From: Propionicimonas sp.
GTDB lineage: Bacteria; Actinomycetota; Actinomycetes; Propionibacteriales; Propionibacteriaceae
Assembly: GCF_029975155.1 (NCBI RefSeq)
Contig: NZ_JARKPQ010000178.1
Coordinates: 1-36,531 of the forward strand
Length of the DNA stretch: 36,531 bases
Direction of reading: 5' to 3'
Positions 25,944-36,531 of this stretch are shown one piece after another. The notes below the pieces were generated by a model. It did not search any database. It was not told the origin of the DNA and worked only from the letters and a program-made list of their open reading frames with translations. Within the stretch, counting starts at the first letter, position 1. Each line of letters starts with the position of its first letter. A program made the translations under genes and the position numbers.

Positions 25944-27632
25944 TCAGCTGGCCACGACGATCGGCAGGATCATCGGGCGCCGGCGGAAGTTGTTGTTCAC
26001 CCAGCGGCCGATGGTGCGCCGCAGGAGCTGCTGGAGCTGGAAGGTGTCCTCCACCCCGTCCTCCAGCGCCCGGAGGATGACCTGCACCAGTTCCGGACGG
26101 ATGTCGTCGAACACCGAGTCGTCCTCGGCGAAGCCGCGGGCATGGATGTCCGGGCCGCTGACCAGGGTGTTCGCGTGGAAGTTCACCACGGCCACCACCG
26201 AGATGAAGCCCTCCTCGCCGAGGATCTTGCGGTCGGTCAGCTCGGTGTCGCCGATCTCGCCCTCGGTCAGGCCGTCGACGAAGATGTAGCCCGCGTCCAG
26301 CTGGCCGACCACCCTCGCCTTCCCCCGGGCGAGGTCGACCACGCCGCCGTCCTCGACCACCAGCGCGCGGGACTCCGGCACGCCAGTGGCCACGGCGAGC
26401 TGGACGTTGGCGATCAGGTGCCGGATCTCGCCGTGCACCGGCAACACGTTGCGGGGCTTGAGCAGGTTGTAGCAGTAGAGCAGCTCACCCGCCGAGGCGT
26501 GCCCGGAGACGTGCACGAGCGCGTTGCCCTTGTGCACGACGGTGACGCCGTTGCGCGACAGCCCGTTGATCACCCGGTACACGGAGTTCTCGTTGCCGGG
26601 AATGAGCGACGACGCCAGCAGCACCACGTCGCCGGGACCGGCGCTGACCACCGGGTGCTCGTGGTTGGAGATCCGCGAGAGCGCGCTCAGCGGCTCCCCC
26701 TGCGAGCCGGTGGAGATGATCACCACCTCGTCGTCGCGGTAGTTCTCGATCTGCTTGAGCTCGATCAGCGTGTTCTCGGGGACGCGCAGGTAGCCCAGTT
26801 CTCTGGCCACCGTCATGTTGCGCAGCATCGAGCGGCCGACGTACACGACCTTCCGGCCGTGCCGGACGGCGGCGTCCATCACCTGCTGCACGCGGTGCAC
26901 ATGGGAGGCGAAGCACGCCACGATCAGCTTCTGGCGCGCGTTGGCGAACACCCGTTCGAGGGCCGGCTCGATGTCGCGCTCGTGGGTGGTGAAGCCGGGG
27001 GTCTCGGCGTTCGTGGAGTCGGGCATGAACAGGTCGAGCCCCTCCTCCCCGAGCCGGGCGAAGCCGCGCAGGTCGGTCAGCCGCCCGTCGAGCGGGAGCT
27101 GGTCCATCTTGAAGTCGCCGGTGTGCAGGACGGTGCCCGCCTTCGTCCGCAGCACGACGGCGAGCGCGTCCGGGATGGAGTGGTTCACGGCGAGGAACTC
27201 GAGGTCGAACTCGCCGATGGTGAGCCGGTCGCCCTCGGCCACCTCACGCAGGTCGACGTTGCGGATGCGGTGCTCGCGGAGCTTCTCCCGCACCAGCGCC
27301 AGGGTCAGCCGCGAGCCCAGGACGGGGATGTCACTGCGTCGGCGCAGCAGGTACGGCACGGCGCCGATGTGGTCCTCGTGGCCGTGGGTGAGCACCAGCG
27401 CCCGCACCTCGTCCAGCCGGTCCTCGACCAGGTTCAGCCCGGGCAGGATCAGATCGACGCCCGGCTGGTCGTCGGACGGGAACAGCACGCCGCAGTCGAT
27501 GAACAACATCTCGCCGTTGATCTCGAAGGAACTCATGTTCCGGCCGATGTCGCCGTGGCCGCCGAGCGGGGTGACCCGCAACGTGTCCTGGGCCAGCGGG
27601 GGTGGGGTCTTCAGGCTCTCTCGCACGGACAT
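25944..27632 (-). CDS. rnj: Ribonuclease J
   Basis: Metallo-beta-lactamase/beta-CASP nuclease with 5'-3' exonuclease and endonuclease activity in mRNA decay and rRNA maturation. Seen: 562 residues; GGHGDIGRN (about 24-32), the catalytic zinc motif HGHEDH (83-88), LHTGDFK, and beta-CASP segments such as PDSTNAE and VPVHGE-like VLPVHGEIRHL. The ATG at 27632 is the first start, but TAGGTT directly precedes it and ends 6 nt before the in-frame GTG at 27626, so a leaderless GTG start is likely. In mycobacteria dapA lies directly upstream of this gene; here a divergent GNAT gene lies there. Confidence 0.96.
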   Translation of the reverse strand: MSVRESLKTPPPLAQDTLRVTPLGGHGDIGRNMSSFEINGEMLFIDCGVLFPSDDQPGVDLILPGLNLVEDRLDEVRALVLTHGHEDHIGAVPYLLRRRSDIPVLGSRLTLALVREKLREHRIRNVDLREVAEGDRLTIGEFDLEFLAVNHSIPDALAVVLRTKAGTVLHTGDFKMDQLPLDGRLTDLRGFARLGEEGLDLFMPDSTNAETPGFTTHERDIEPALERVFANARQKLIVACFASHVHRVQQVMDAAVRHGRKVVYVGRSMLRNMTVARELGYLRVPENTLIELKQIENYRDDEVVIISTGSQGEPLSALSRISNHEHPVVSAGPGDVVLLASSLIPGNENSVYRVINGLSRNGVTVVHKGNALVHVSGHASAGELLYCYNLLKPRNVLPVHGEIRHLIANVQLAVATGVPESRALVVEDGGVVDLARGKARVVGQLDAGYIFVDGLTEGEIGDTELTDRKILGEEGFISVVAVVNFHANTLVSGPDIHARGFAEDDSVFDDIRPELVQVILRALEDGVEDTFQLQQLLRRTIGRWVNNNFRRRPMILPIVVAS

Positions 27633-27675
27633 AACCTAGCCGAGGCCACCCCCATAGCTGGGTACAGTGACGCCT
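27633..27675. promoter_or_regulatory. Divergent promoter region of rnj and the GNAT gene
   Basis: In 43 bp there is a minus-strand TAGGTT (27638-27633), 6 nt before GTG 27626 of rnj, and a plus-strand TACAGT (27663-27668), 7 nt before GTG 27676. Each fits a -10 element of a leaderless transcript. Confidence 0.55.
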
Positions 27676-28209
27676 GTGCTGGCCGATTCCGTACGTCTTG
27701 CCCTGCCCGCAGAGGCCGGCTCCATCGCCGCGCTGCAGCGCCGCGGCTGGCAGCAGACCCTGCCGGCCGAGGTCGTGCCGGACGTGCTGGGGTCCGTCGA
27801 TCTGGCCGCGATGACCACCAGCTGGGAGGCGGCGATCCTGCGTCCGCCGCTGGCGCAGTTCCGCGTGCTCGTCGCGCTCGAGGACACGCGCGTGGTCGGC
27901 TTCGCCGCTCTCGGTCCGTCGGACGACCCGGACGCCGAGCCGGGCGCGGACGGCCTGGTGGCCGAGTTCGTCGTGGACCCGCAGGCGCAGCGCCGCGGCC
28001 ACGGCTCCCGGCTCCTGAACGCCTGCGTCGACACCCTCGCGGCGGACGGGTTCACCCGGGCCACCTGGTGGGTTCACGCGTCGGACGATGTACTACGACG
28101 GTTCCTGACCGACGCCGGCTGGGCGACGGACGGCGCCCACACGGAAGTCGCGGTCGCCGAAGGCGGTCCGAGCCTGAAACTCGTCCGCCTGCACACGGCG
28201 ATCGGCTGA
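27676..28209 (+). CDS. GNAT family N-acetyltransferase
   Basis: Acetyl-CoA dependent acetyltransferase; substrate unknown. Seen: 177 residues, acetyl-CoA motif VDPQAQRRGHGSRLLNACVD (near 100-120) and the preceding strand GLVAEFVV; C-terminal WWVHASDDVLRRFLTDAGW is a normal GNAT beta6-alpha4 unit. Divergent from rnj. The GTG at 27667 overlaps the likely -10 hexamer TACAGT, so the GTG at 27676, 7 nt after it, is preferred. It ends 22 bp from the convergent DUF2993 gene. Confidence 0.88.
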   Translation: MLADSVRLALPAEAGSIAALQRRGWQQTLPAEVVPDVLGSVDLAAMTTSWEAAILRPPLAQFRVLVALEDTRVVGFAALGPSDDPDAEPGADGLVAEFVVDPQAQRRGHGSRLLNACVDTLAADGFTRATWWVHASDDVLRRFLTDAGWATDGAHTEVAVAEGGPSLKLVRLHTAIG

Positions 28210-28231
28210 GCCCGGCCGATCCGTGGGCCGC

Positions 28232-28921
28232 TCAGGCGAGCGTGAGCGAGACGTCCGAGGCGGTGACGGCGACGGCGATCCCACCCTGGGCCGTGGCGAG
28301 CGACGTGACCCGCGCCCGCTTGCCGAGCTCGACCGGAATCGGCCTGGCCAACCGCTGGAGTTGCGCCTGGCTGAGCGCGACCTGCGTTGCCGCGGCCGGG
28401 TCCACCGTCGGCTTGACCAGCCGGATCACGGCGGCGTCCACGTCCAGCCGCGGCTCGGCCGTCACCCCGACCGTCAGCTGCTGTCCCGCGATCCGCGCGG
28501 TGTAGGTGAGGGCGATCCGTCCCTCCCCCGCGTAGCTGATCGGCACACCGGCGATATCGCCCAGGCCCGCGTAGCCCAGCACGCCCGTCCCCGTCACCCG
28601 CTGGATGCGCGCACGGTTGCCGACCACGCTGATCGTGTCGGAGTCGACCAGCACGCCACTGAGCTCGGCCTTGGTGCCGGACACCGTGATCGGGACCTTC
28701 TCCGCGGTCACCCGCGCGCTGGGCACGGACTGGGTGAGGAAGGCCAGCGAGAACGGGAAGCCGCCGAGGGTCACCGCTGGCTTCTCGGCCAGGCCCAGCG
28801 CGTCCTGGATCGCCGCTGCCGCCCGGGCCTCGGTCTGGTCGCGCACCCACGAGTCGGCGAGGTAGCCGCCGGCCCCGATGACCGCGACGACGATCAGGAG
28901 GGTCAGCAGCGCCCTGCGCAC
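28232..28921 (-). CDS. DUF2993 (LmeA-like) exported phospholipid-binding protein
   Basis: Seen: 229 residues; an N-terminal hydrophobic segment (about 4-22, ALLTLLIVVAVIGAGGYLA) acting as signal peptide or anchor, then repeated beta-strands with FPFSLAFLTQSVPSARVTAEKV (about 55-76), typical of DUF2993. A mycobacterial member, LmeA, is a periplasmic phospholipid-binding protein needed for lipomannan elongation. The GTG at 28921 is 2 nt after the dapB stop, so it is read with dapB. Family call is good; a role in envelope lipoglycan synthesis here is inference. Confidence 0.85.
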   Translation of the reverse strand: MRRALLTLLIVVAVIGAGGYLADSWVRDQTEARAAAAIQDALGLAEKPAVTLGGFPFSLAFLTQSVPSARVTAEKVPITVSGTKAELSGVLVDSDTISVVGNRARIQRVTGTGVLGYAGLGDIAGVPISYAGEGRIALTYTARIAGQQLTVGVTAEPRLDVDAAVIRLVKPTVDPAAATQVALSQAQLQRLARPIPVELGKRARVTSLATAQGGIAVAVTASDVSLTLA

Positions 28922-28923
28922 GA

Positions 28924-30445
<1,522 letters not shown>

Positions 30446-30547
30446 CGCAAGAGCTCGCTGAGGAGCCGCCGCGCGAGGAACGAGCCCGACGGCGTCACGA
30501 AGGGCTCCCCAGGGACCGCTGAAAGATGCGGGACCGCTGACAACGCG

Positions 30548-30574
30548 ACAGCGCCGCCCGAAGGGCGGCGCTGT
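30548..30574. terminator. Bidirectional hairpin terminator between the orphan gene and pnp
   Basis: Perfect 12-bp stem ACAGCGCCGCCC/GGGCGGCGCTGT with GAA loop. It lies 19 bp after the pnp stop (minus) and about 100 bp after the plus-strand orphan. T-runs are absent on both sides. Confidence 0.75.
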
Positions 30575-30592
30575 GCAGGCGTACCGAGTGGA

Positions 30593-32806
30593 TCAGGCCT
30601 CGGCCGGGGCGGCCTCGGCCTCCTTCTCCTCGACCACGGGGATCAGCGACAGCTTGCCCCGGTCGTCGATCTCGGAGATCTCCACCTGGAGCTTCTGGCC
30701 GACGCTGACGACGTCCTCCACGTTCTCCACGCGGGCGCCGCCGGCGAGCGGGCGCAGCTTGGAGATGTGCAGCAGGCCGTCCTTGCCCGGGAGCAGCGAG
30801 ACGAAGGCGCCGAACGGCATGACCTTCACGACCGTGCCCAGGTAGCGCTCGCCCTTCTCGGGCATCGTCGGGTTGGCGATGGCGTTGATCAGGGTGCGGG
30901 CGGCCTCGGCCGACTCGCCGTTGTCCGCACCGATGTAGATCGTGCCGTCGTCCTCGATCGAGATGTTGGCGCCGGTGTCGTCCTGGATCTGGTTGATCAT
31001 CTTGCCCTTGGGGCCGATGACCTCGCCGATCTTGTCGACCGGGATCCGGATCGTGATGATCCGCGGAGCGTACGGGCTCATGTCGTCGGGGGTGTCGATG
31101 GCCTCGCCCATGACCTCGAGCAGCGTGTGCCGCGCCTCGCGGGCCTGCTGCAGCGCACTGGCCAGCACCTCGGACGGGATGCCGTCCAGCTTGGTGTCCA
31201 GCTGCAGGGCGGTCACGAAGTCACGCGTGCCGGCGACCTTGAAGTCCATGTCGCCGAGCGCGTCCTCCGCGCCGAGGATGTCGGTCAGCGCGACATAGCG
31301 CATCTCACCGTCGATCTCCTCGCTCATCAGACCCATCGCGATACCGGCGACCGGAGCCTTCAGCGGCACACCGGCGTTCAGCAGCGCCAGGGACGACGCA
31401 CACACCGAGCCCATCGAGGTGGACCCGTTCGAGCCCAGCGCCTCCGACACCTGCCGGATGGCGTAGGGGAACTCGTCGCGCTTCGGCAGCACCGGCACCA
31501 GCGCCCGTTCGGCGAGCGCGCCGTGACCGATCTCCCGCCGCTTCGGCGAACCGACCCGGCCGGTCTCGCCGGTGGAGTACGGCGGGAAGTTGTAGTTGTG
31601 CATGTAGCGCTTGGTGGTCTCCGGGCTCAGCGTGTCGAGCTTCTGCTCCATGTCGAGCATGTTCAGCGTGGACACGCCCAGGATCTGGGTCTCGCCACGC
31701 TGGAACAGCGCGGAGCCGTGGACGCGCGGCAGCACGCCGACCTCGGCGGACAGCGTCCGGATGTCCCGAACGCCGCGACCGTCGATGCGCACCTGCTCGG
31801 TGAGCGTCTTGTGCCGCACGACCTTCTTGGTCAGCGCCCGGAACGCGCCGGTGACCTCCTTCTCCCGCTCGGGGAACAGGTGGTCGAGCTCGTCGTGGAC
31901 GGTGGCCAGGAGCTCCTCGGTCGAGGTCTCGCGCTCGGCCTTGCCCGCGATGCTCATCACGGTCCTGAGCCGGTCGGTGGCCGCACCGGCGACCGCCTCG
32001 TAGACGTCCGGCTGGTAGTCGAGGAACACCGGGAACTGCTCGACCGGCTTCGGCAGCATGGCCGCCAGTTCGGCCTGCGCGTCGCACAACGCCTTGATGA
32101 ACGGCTTGGCCGCCTCGATGCCCTGCGCCACGACCTCCTCGGTCGGGGCGGTGCGGCCGGAGCGGACGAGGTCCCAGGTGGCCTCGGTCGACTCGGCCTC
32201 GACCATCATGATCGCGACGTCGCCGTCGGGCAGGACGCGACCGGCGATCGCCATCTCGAAGGTGGCGTCGGCCGACTGCTCGACGGTCGGGAAGCCGACC
32301 CAGCGGTCACCGATCAGCGCGACCCGCAGGCCACCGACCGGACCGGAGAACGGCAGGCCCGCCAGCGTGGTGGACGCGGAGCCGGCGTTGATCGCCAGCA
32401 CGTCGTAGCGGACGTTCGGGTTCAGCGCCATCACGGTGATGACGACCTGGACCTCGTTGCGCAGCCCCTTCACGAAACAGGGACGCAGCGGACGGTCGGT
32501 CAGGCGCGCAGCCAGGATCGCGCCCTCGGACGGACGGCCCTCCCGGCGGAAGAACGAACCGGGGATGCGGCCGGCGGCGTACATCCGCTCCTCCACGTCC
32601 ACGGTCAGCGGGAAGAAGTCGATGGCGTCGCGCGGGTGCTTGGCGGCGGTGGTCGCCGACAGCAGCATGGTGTCGCCGTCGAGATAGACGGCGGCGCTGC
32701 CGTTGGCCTGCCTGGCCAGCAGGCCGGACTCGAACCGCACGACGTGCGAGCCGAGCGGGCCGTTGTCGATCACGGCCTCGGTGTAGCGAAGGTCAGGACC
32801 TTCCAT
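30593..32806 (-). CDS. pnp: Polyribonucleotide nucleotidyltransferase (PNPase)
   Basis: Phosphorolytic 3'-5' exoribonuclease in mRNA decay; it can also polymerise RNA tails. Seen: 737 residues; two RNase PH-like domains with an [10 protein letters not shown] motif in the first and an [20 protein letters not shown] catalytic segment in the second, a KH domain ([20 protein letters not shown]) and a C-terminal S1 domain ([21 protein letters not shown]). The ATG at 32806 has AAAGGAA 7-8 nt before it; the longer frame upstream is non-coding leader. rpsO is next upstream, separated by a strong palindromic terminator, the usual rpsO-pnp order. Confidence 0.97.
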   Translation of the reverse strand: MEGPDLRYTEAVIDNGPLGSHVVRFESGLLARQANGSAAVYLDGDTMLLSATTAAKHPRDAIDFFPLTVDVEERMYAAGRIPGSFFRREGRPSEGAILAARLTDRPLRPCFVKGLRNEVQVVITVMALNPNVRYDVLAINAGSASTTLAGLPFSGPVGGLRVALIGDRWVGFPTVEQSADATFEMAIAGRVLPDGDVAIMMVEAESTEATWDLVRSGRTAPTEEVVAQGIEAAKPFIKALCDAQAELAAMLPKPVEQFPVFLDYQPDVYEAVAGAATDRLRTVMSIAGKAERETSTEELLATVHDELDHLFPEREKEVTGAFRALTKKVVRHKTLTEQVRIDGRGVRDIRTLSAEVGVLPRVHGSALFQRGETQILGVSTLNMLDMEQKLDTLSPETTKRYMHNYNFPPYSTGETGRVGSPKRREIGHGALAERALVPVLPKRDEFPYAIRQVSEALGSNGSTSMGSVCASSLALLNAGVPLKAPVAGIAMGLMSEEIDGEMRYVALTDILGAEDALGDMDFKVAGTRDFVTALQLDTKLDGIPSEVLASALQQAREARHTLLEVMGEAIDTPDDMSPYAPRIITIRIPVDKIGEVIGPKGKMINQIQDDTGANISIEDDGTIYIGADNGESAEAARTLINAIANPTMPEKGERYLGTVVKVMPFGAFVSLLPGKDGLLHISKLRPLAGGARVENVEDVVSVGQKLQVEISEIDDRGKLSLIPVVEEKEAEAAPAEA

Positions 32807-32952
32807 TCGGGGTTCCTTTCGGTTCCGCCTCGCCCCGCACTCGCCCGGTCTTCGATCGAGGCTCGCGGGACACCGCTGCGCGGAAGCCCGAAAGTCACTA
32901 CCGAGGACCAAACCAGTTGGTGGCGAGGACTGTGTGTTGAATTGTGGTGCAC

Positions 32953-32988
32953 GACCAGCCGGTGACGGGATCCCGTCACCGGCTGGTC
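32953..32988 (-). terminator. 36-bp perfect palindrome, rpsO terminator
   Basis: Perfect palindrome with arms beginning GACCAGCCGGTGACGGGA, 12 bp after the rpsO stop. As RNA it would form a 16-bp stem with a GATC loop. It could end rpsO transcription or act as a processing site between rpsO and pnp. Confidence 0.8.
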
Positions 32989-33000
32989 ATGGAGCTGGTG

Positions 33001-33264
33001 TCACCGACGCAGGCCGAGGCGAGCGATCAGTGAGCGGTAGTGCTCAACATCGTTCTTCATCACGTAGTTGAGCAGGCGGCGGCGCTGGCCGACCAGCAGC
33101 ATCAGGCCACGGCGGCTGTGGTGGTCGCCCTTGTGTTCCTTGAGGTGCTCGGTCAGGTGCGCGATCCGCTTGGTGAGCAGCGCGATCTGAACGTCCGGCG
33201 AACCGGTGTCACCCGGGGCGATCGCGTACTCTTCGATGATCTTCTTCTTGGTGTCAGCGTCCAT
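33001..33264 (-). CDS. rpsO: 30S ribosomal protein S15
   Basis: Primary binder of the central domain of 16S rRNA. Seen: 87 residues; [25 protein letters not shown] and the [28 protein letters not shown] core are diagnostic of S15. The frame is open for a long way upstream, but the ATG at 33264 gives the family length and has GAGGAGAG about 12 nt before it. Upstream of pnp on the same strand; divergent from pntAA. Confidence 0.97.
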   Translation of the reverse strand: MDADTKKKIIEEYAIAPGDTGSPDVQIALLTKRIAHLTEHLKEHKGDHHSRRGLMLLVGQRRRLLNYVMKNDVEHYRSLIARLGLRR

Positions 33265-33577
33265 CGCTCGCTGCTCTCCTCTCGGTTTCCCGTTGCGCGG
33301 CGCTCCCCCTGCCAGGTGGCACGATGTGAATCGAGGATCGTCGGGAGCTCTTGGGCGTCCGCGGCCGTCTTGACGGCGCGTCGAGTCTAGCCGACGGGTC
33401 TGCCGGCCGGCGAATCGAGGGCTTGCCAGACCCAAGTAATAACATCCTGACAAGGAACGACGCTGTCCAGAACATAGCGAGAATTCCCACTTGCGCGCGC
33501 CGGAGTGAAAGGATGCCCACGGCCGCGGGAGACCTCCGCGGCGGTTGCAGGAGTCCGAGTTCACTAAGGAGTGAACC
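33265..33577. other. Intergenic region between rpsO and pntAA
   Basis: 313 bp without a supported gene. It holds TAGACT on the minus strand (33389-33384), a fair -10 for rpsO with a leader of about 115 nt, and AAGGAG 7 nt before pntAA. An AT-richer patch (33435-33480, including AAGTAATAACATCC) probably holds the pntAA promoter, but I cannot assign its elements. No repeat or RNA gene is evident. Confidence 0.5.
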
Positions 33578-34702
33578 ATGGCGGTTGTCGTCGGTATCCC
33601 GACCAGCGCAGATCCGGCGGAACGCCGGACGCCGATCGTGCCCGATGTCGTGAAGAAGCTGCGCGCGGCCGGTGCCGAGGTGGTGGTGCAGCGCGGTGCC
33701 ACCGACGGCGCGTTCCTCGACGAGGGCTCGCTGGGCGAGGTCTCGTGGGTGGACAGCACCGATGACGTCCTCGCCGCGGCCGACGTGGTCTGGGTGGTCG
33801 GCCCGCCGACCGACGCGGCGCTCGCCACGCTGCGTCCGGGGACGGTGCTGATGGGCCTGCTGGCGCCGTACGCCTCGGCGGACCGGGCGCGGCTGTTGTG
33901 CGACCGGCAGATCACGGCGTTCGCGATGGAACTGCTGCCGCGCATCTCCCGGGCGCAGAGCATGGACGTGCTGAGTTCCCAGGGCGCGGCGGCCGGCTAC
34001 CAGTGCGCGTTGATGGCCGCGGCACGAGCGCCGAAGTTCTTCCCGATGCTCACCTACGCCGCGGGCACGATCCGCCCGTCCCGGGTGCTGGTGATCGGCG
34101 CGGGGGTGGCCGGCCTGCAGGCGATCGCCACCGCGAAGCGGCTGGGCGCGATCGTGGAGGCCTACGACGTCCGTCCCGACACCAGAGAACAGATCGAGTC
34201 CCTGGGCGCGAAGTTCGTCGACACCGGCGTCAGTGCCGCGGGCAGCGGCGGCTACGCCCGCGAGCTGACTGAGCCGGAGTTGGCCGCACAGGCCGAGAAG
34301 CTGGGCAAGGCGGTCGCGAACTGCGACGTGCTGATCACCACCGCCGCGGTGCCGGGCAAGAAGGCGCCGCTGATCATCACCGAGGCCATGGTGGCCGGCA
34401 TGAAGCCCGGTGCGGTCGTGGTCGACATGGCCGCCGAGACCGGCGGCAACGTCGCCGGCACGGTCGCGGGCAAGGAGGTCCGGGTGGGCCCCGCCCACGT
34501 GGTCGGCCCGGTGAACCTGCCGAGCCGGATGCCCGTGCACACCTCGGAGATGCTGGCCAAGAACCTGTTCAACTTCCTCGCCCCGATGCTGGACGAGGGC
34601 CTGCTCAAGCTGGACTGGGACGACGAGGTCGTCGCCGGGACGGCCCTGGCCCACGCCGGCGAGGTGCGGCACCCCGTCGTCAAGCAAGTCCTCGGACTGT
34701 AG
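33578..34702 (+). CDS. pntAA: NAD(P) transhydrogenase subunit alpha part 1 (NAD-binding)
   Basis: NAD(H)-binding domain I of the proton-translocating transhydrogenase, which uses the proton gradient to make NADPH from NADH. Seen: 374 residues; alanine dehydrogenase/PntA N-terminal fold ([20 protein letters not shown]), [16 protein letters not shown], and the NAD-binding Rossmann motif [14 protein letters not shown] (about 170-183), plus the RQD-loop-like [25 protein letters not shown] stands 7 nt before the ATG. First of three genes, so this is the split type known from Rhodospirillum rubrum rather than the fused E. coli PntA. Confidence 0.96.
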   Translation: MAVVVGIPTSADPAERRTPIVPDVVKKLRAAGAEVVVQRGATDGAFLDEGSLGEVSWVDSTDDVLAAADVVWVVGPPTDAALATLRPGTVLMGLLAPYASADRARLLCDRQITAFAMELLPRISRAQSMDVLSSQGAAAGYQCALMAAARAPKFFPMLTYAAGTIRPSRVLVIGAGVAGLQAIATAKRLGAIVEAYDVRPDTREQIESLGAKFVDTGVSAAGSGGYARELTEPELAAQAEKLGKAVANCDVLITTAAVPGKKAPLIITEAMVAGMKPGAVVVDMAAETGGNVAGTVAGKEVRVGPAHVVGPVNLPSRMPVHTSEMLAKNLFNFLAPMLDEGLLKLDWDDEVVAGTALAHAGEVRHPVVKQVLGL

Positions 34703-34717
34703 AGCTGAGAGGCAACC

Positions 34718-35026
34718 ATGCAAGACCTGCTGTTCGTCTACATCTTCATGCTGGCCGCGTTCACCGGCTATGAGGTCATCTCCCGGGTGCCGGTGATCCT
34801 GCACACCCCGTTGATGTCCGGCTCGAACTTCGTCCACGGCGTCGTGCTGGTCGGCGCGATGTTCGCCCTCGGCCACGCGGAGACCCCCCTCCAGCTGACC
34901 CTCGGCTTCCTCGCCGTCCTGCTCGGCGCCGCGAACGCCGCCGGCGGCTACGTGGTCACCGAGCGGATGCTCGGGATGTTCAACGCCAAGGCGAAGCCCG
35001 CGGTGACCGCGGCCAAGGAGGCCTGA
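34718..35026 (+). CDS. pntAB: NAD(P) transhydrogenase subunit alpha part 2 (membrane)
   Basis: Small membrane subunit of domain II that helps form the proton path. Seen: 102 residues with three to four hydrophobic helices, a FTGYEVISRVPVILHTPLMSGSNFVHGVVLVGA core that is diagnostic of this subunit, and FLAVLLGAANAAGGYVVTERML. It starts 15 bp after pntAA and ends 5 bp before pntB. Confidence 0.96.
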   Translation: MQDLLFVYIFMLAAFTGYEVISRVPVILHTPLMSGSNFVHGVVLVGAMFALGHAETPLQLTLGFLAVLLGAANAAGGYVVTERMLGMFNAKAKPAVTAAKEA

Positions 35027-35031
35027 GTCCC

Positions 35032-36465
<1,434 letters not shown>

Positions 36466-36474
36466 CCCGTCCGG

Positions 36475-36531
36475 TCACGTGGGCAGCGTGATGGTCACCG
36501 GCTTGTCGAGGTCCGACAGGGTCACGGTGAA
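36475..36531 (-). CDS. C-terminal fragment of a convergent gene, possibly an LppX/LprAFG-type lipoprotein
   Basis: Only the last 18 codons and the stop are in the window: FTVTLSDLDKPVTITLPT. The ending resembles the last strand of LppX/LprG-like lipoproteins (xxLSDxxKPVTVTxP), which carry lipids across the actinobacterial envelope. The frame is open to the right edge. The assignment rests on a very short match. Confidence 0.5.
   Translation of the reverse strand, partial: FTVTLSDLDKPVTITLPT

Overview
The window is a 36.5 kb piece of a chromosome with very high GC from an actinomycete (Actinomycetota). The gene order rpsO-pnp-dapB-rnj, coaD-sepIVA-DUF177-rpmF-rnc-mutM-smc-ftsY-ffh and rpsP-khpA-rimM-trmD is the one I know from mycobacteria and relatives. 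A three-gene sdhCA(B) cluster of the Bacillus subtilis type and the gene losses listed below suggest a Propionibacteriales-like organism, but only weakly. Nearly every gene has strongly GC-biased third codon positions, so long spurious reading frames lie opposite almost all real genes. I left these out.

Layout from left to right. 1-2573: sdhC and sdhA (sdhA runs off the left edge), minus strand. 2776-4789: rpsP-khpA-rimM-trmD, minus strand, with a 67-bp REP-like palindrome between khpA and rimM. 5001-6953: mntH and a DtxR/MntR-family regulator, with a palindromic operator over the mntH promoter. 7001-8185: a metal-dependent amidohydrolase. 8229-10788: an ECF sigma factor overlapping a gene for a membrane-anchored beta-propeller protein. 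10921-14319: ftsY, a GNAT acetyltransferase and ffh (both SRP GTPases), with three palindromes at 45-bp period in front of ffh. 14362-19678: mutM, gtrA-like, smc and a small membrane protein. 19691-22947: rsmD-coaD-sepIVA, then DUF177-rpmF-rnc. 22976-25838: rpmB, a small membrane protein and recG. 25944-27632: RNase J. 27676-28209: a plus-strand GNAT gene. 28232-29658: dapB and a DUF2993 protein. 29825-30445: a plus-strand orphan gene. 30593-33264: rpsO-pnp. 33578-36465: the plus-strand pntAA-pntAB-pntB transhydrogenase operon. 36475-36531: the last codons of a minus-strand gene, probably an LppX/LprG-like lipoprotein.

Most of the window is housekeeping: ribosomal proteins, tRNA/rRNA modification, RNA decay (RNase III, RNase J, PNPase), protein targeting (FtsY, Ffh), chromosome maintenance (SMC, RecG, MutM), CoA and lysine biosynthesis, and redox enzymes. 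I see no transposase, prophage, CRISPR array, tRNA or rRNA gene.

The items most worth a second look are: the sigma factor/beta-propeller pair as a possible unusual transmembrane sensor; the mntH-mntR autoregulatory unit with Mn-type metal ligands; the REP-like palindrome inside a ribosomal operon; the 45-bp palindrome array upstream of ffh; a recurring TANNNT hexamer 6-8 nt before start codons, which suggests many leaderless mRNAs; an rnc gene without a normal start codon after its upstream neighbour; and two DnaA-box 9-mers upstream of dapB.
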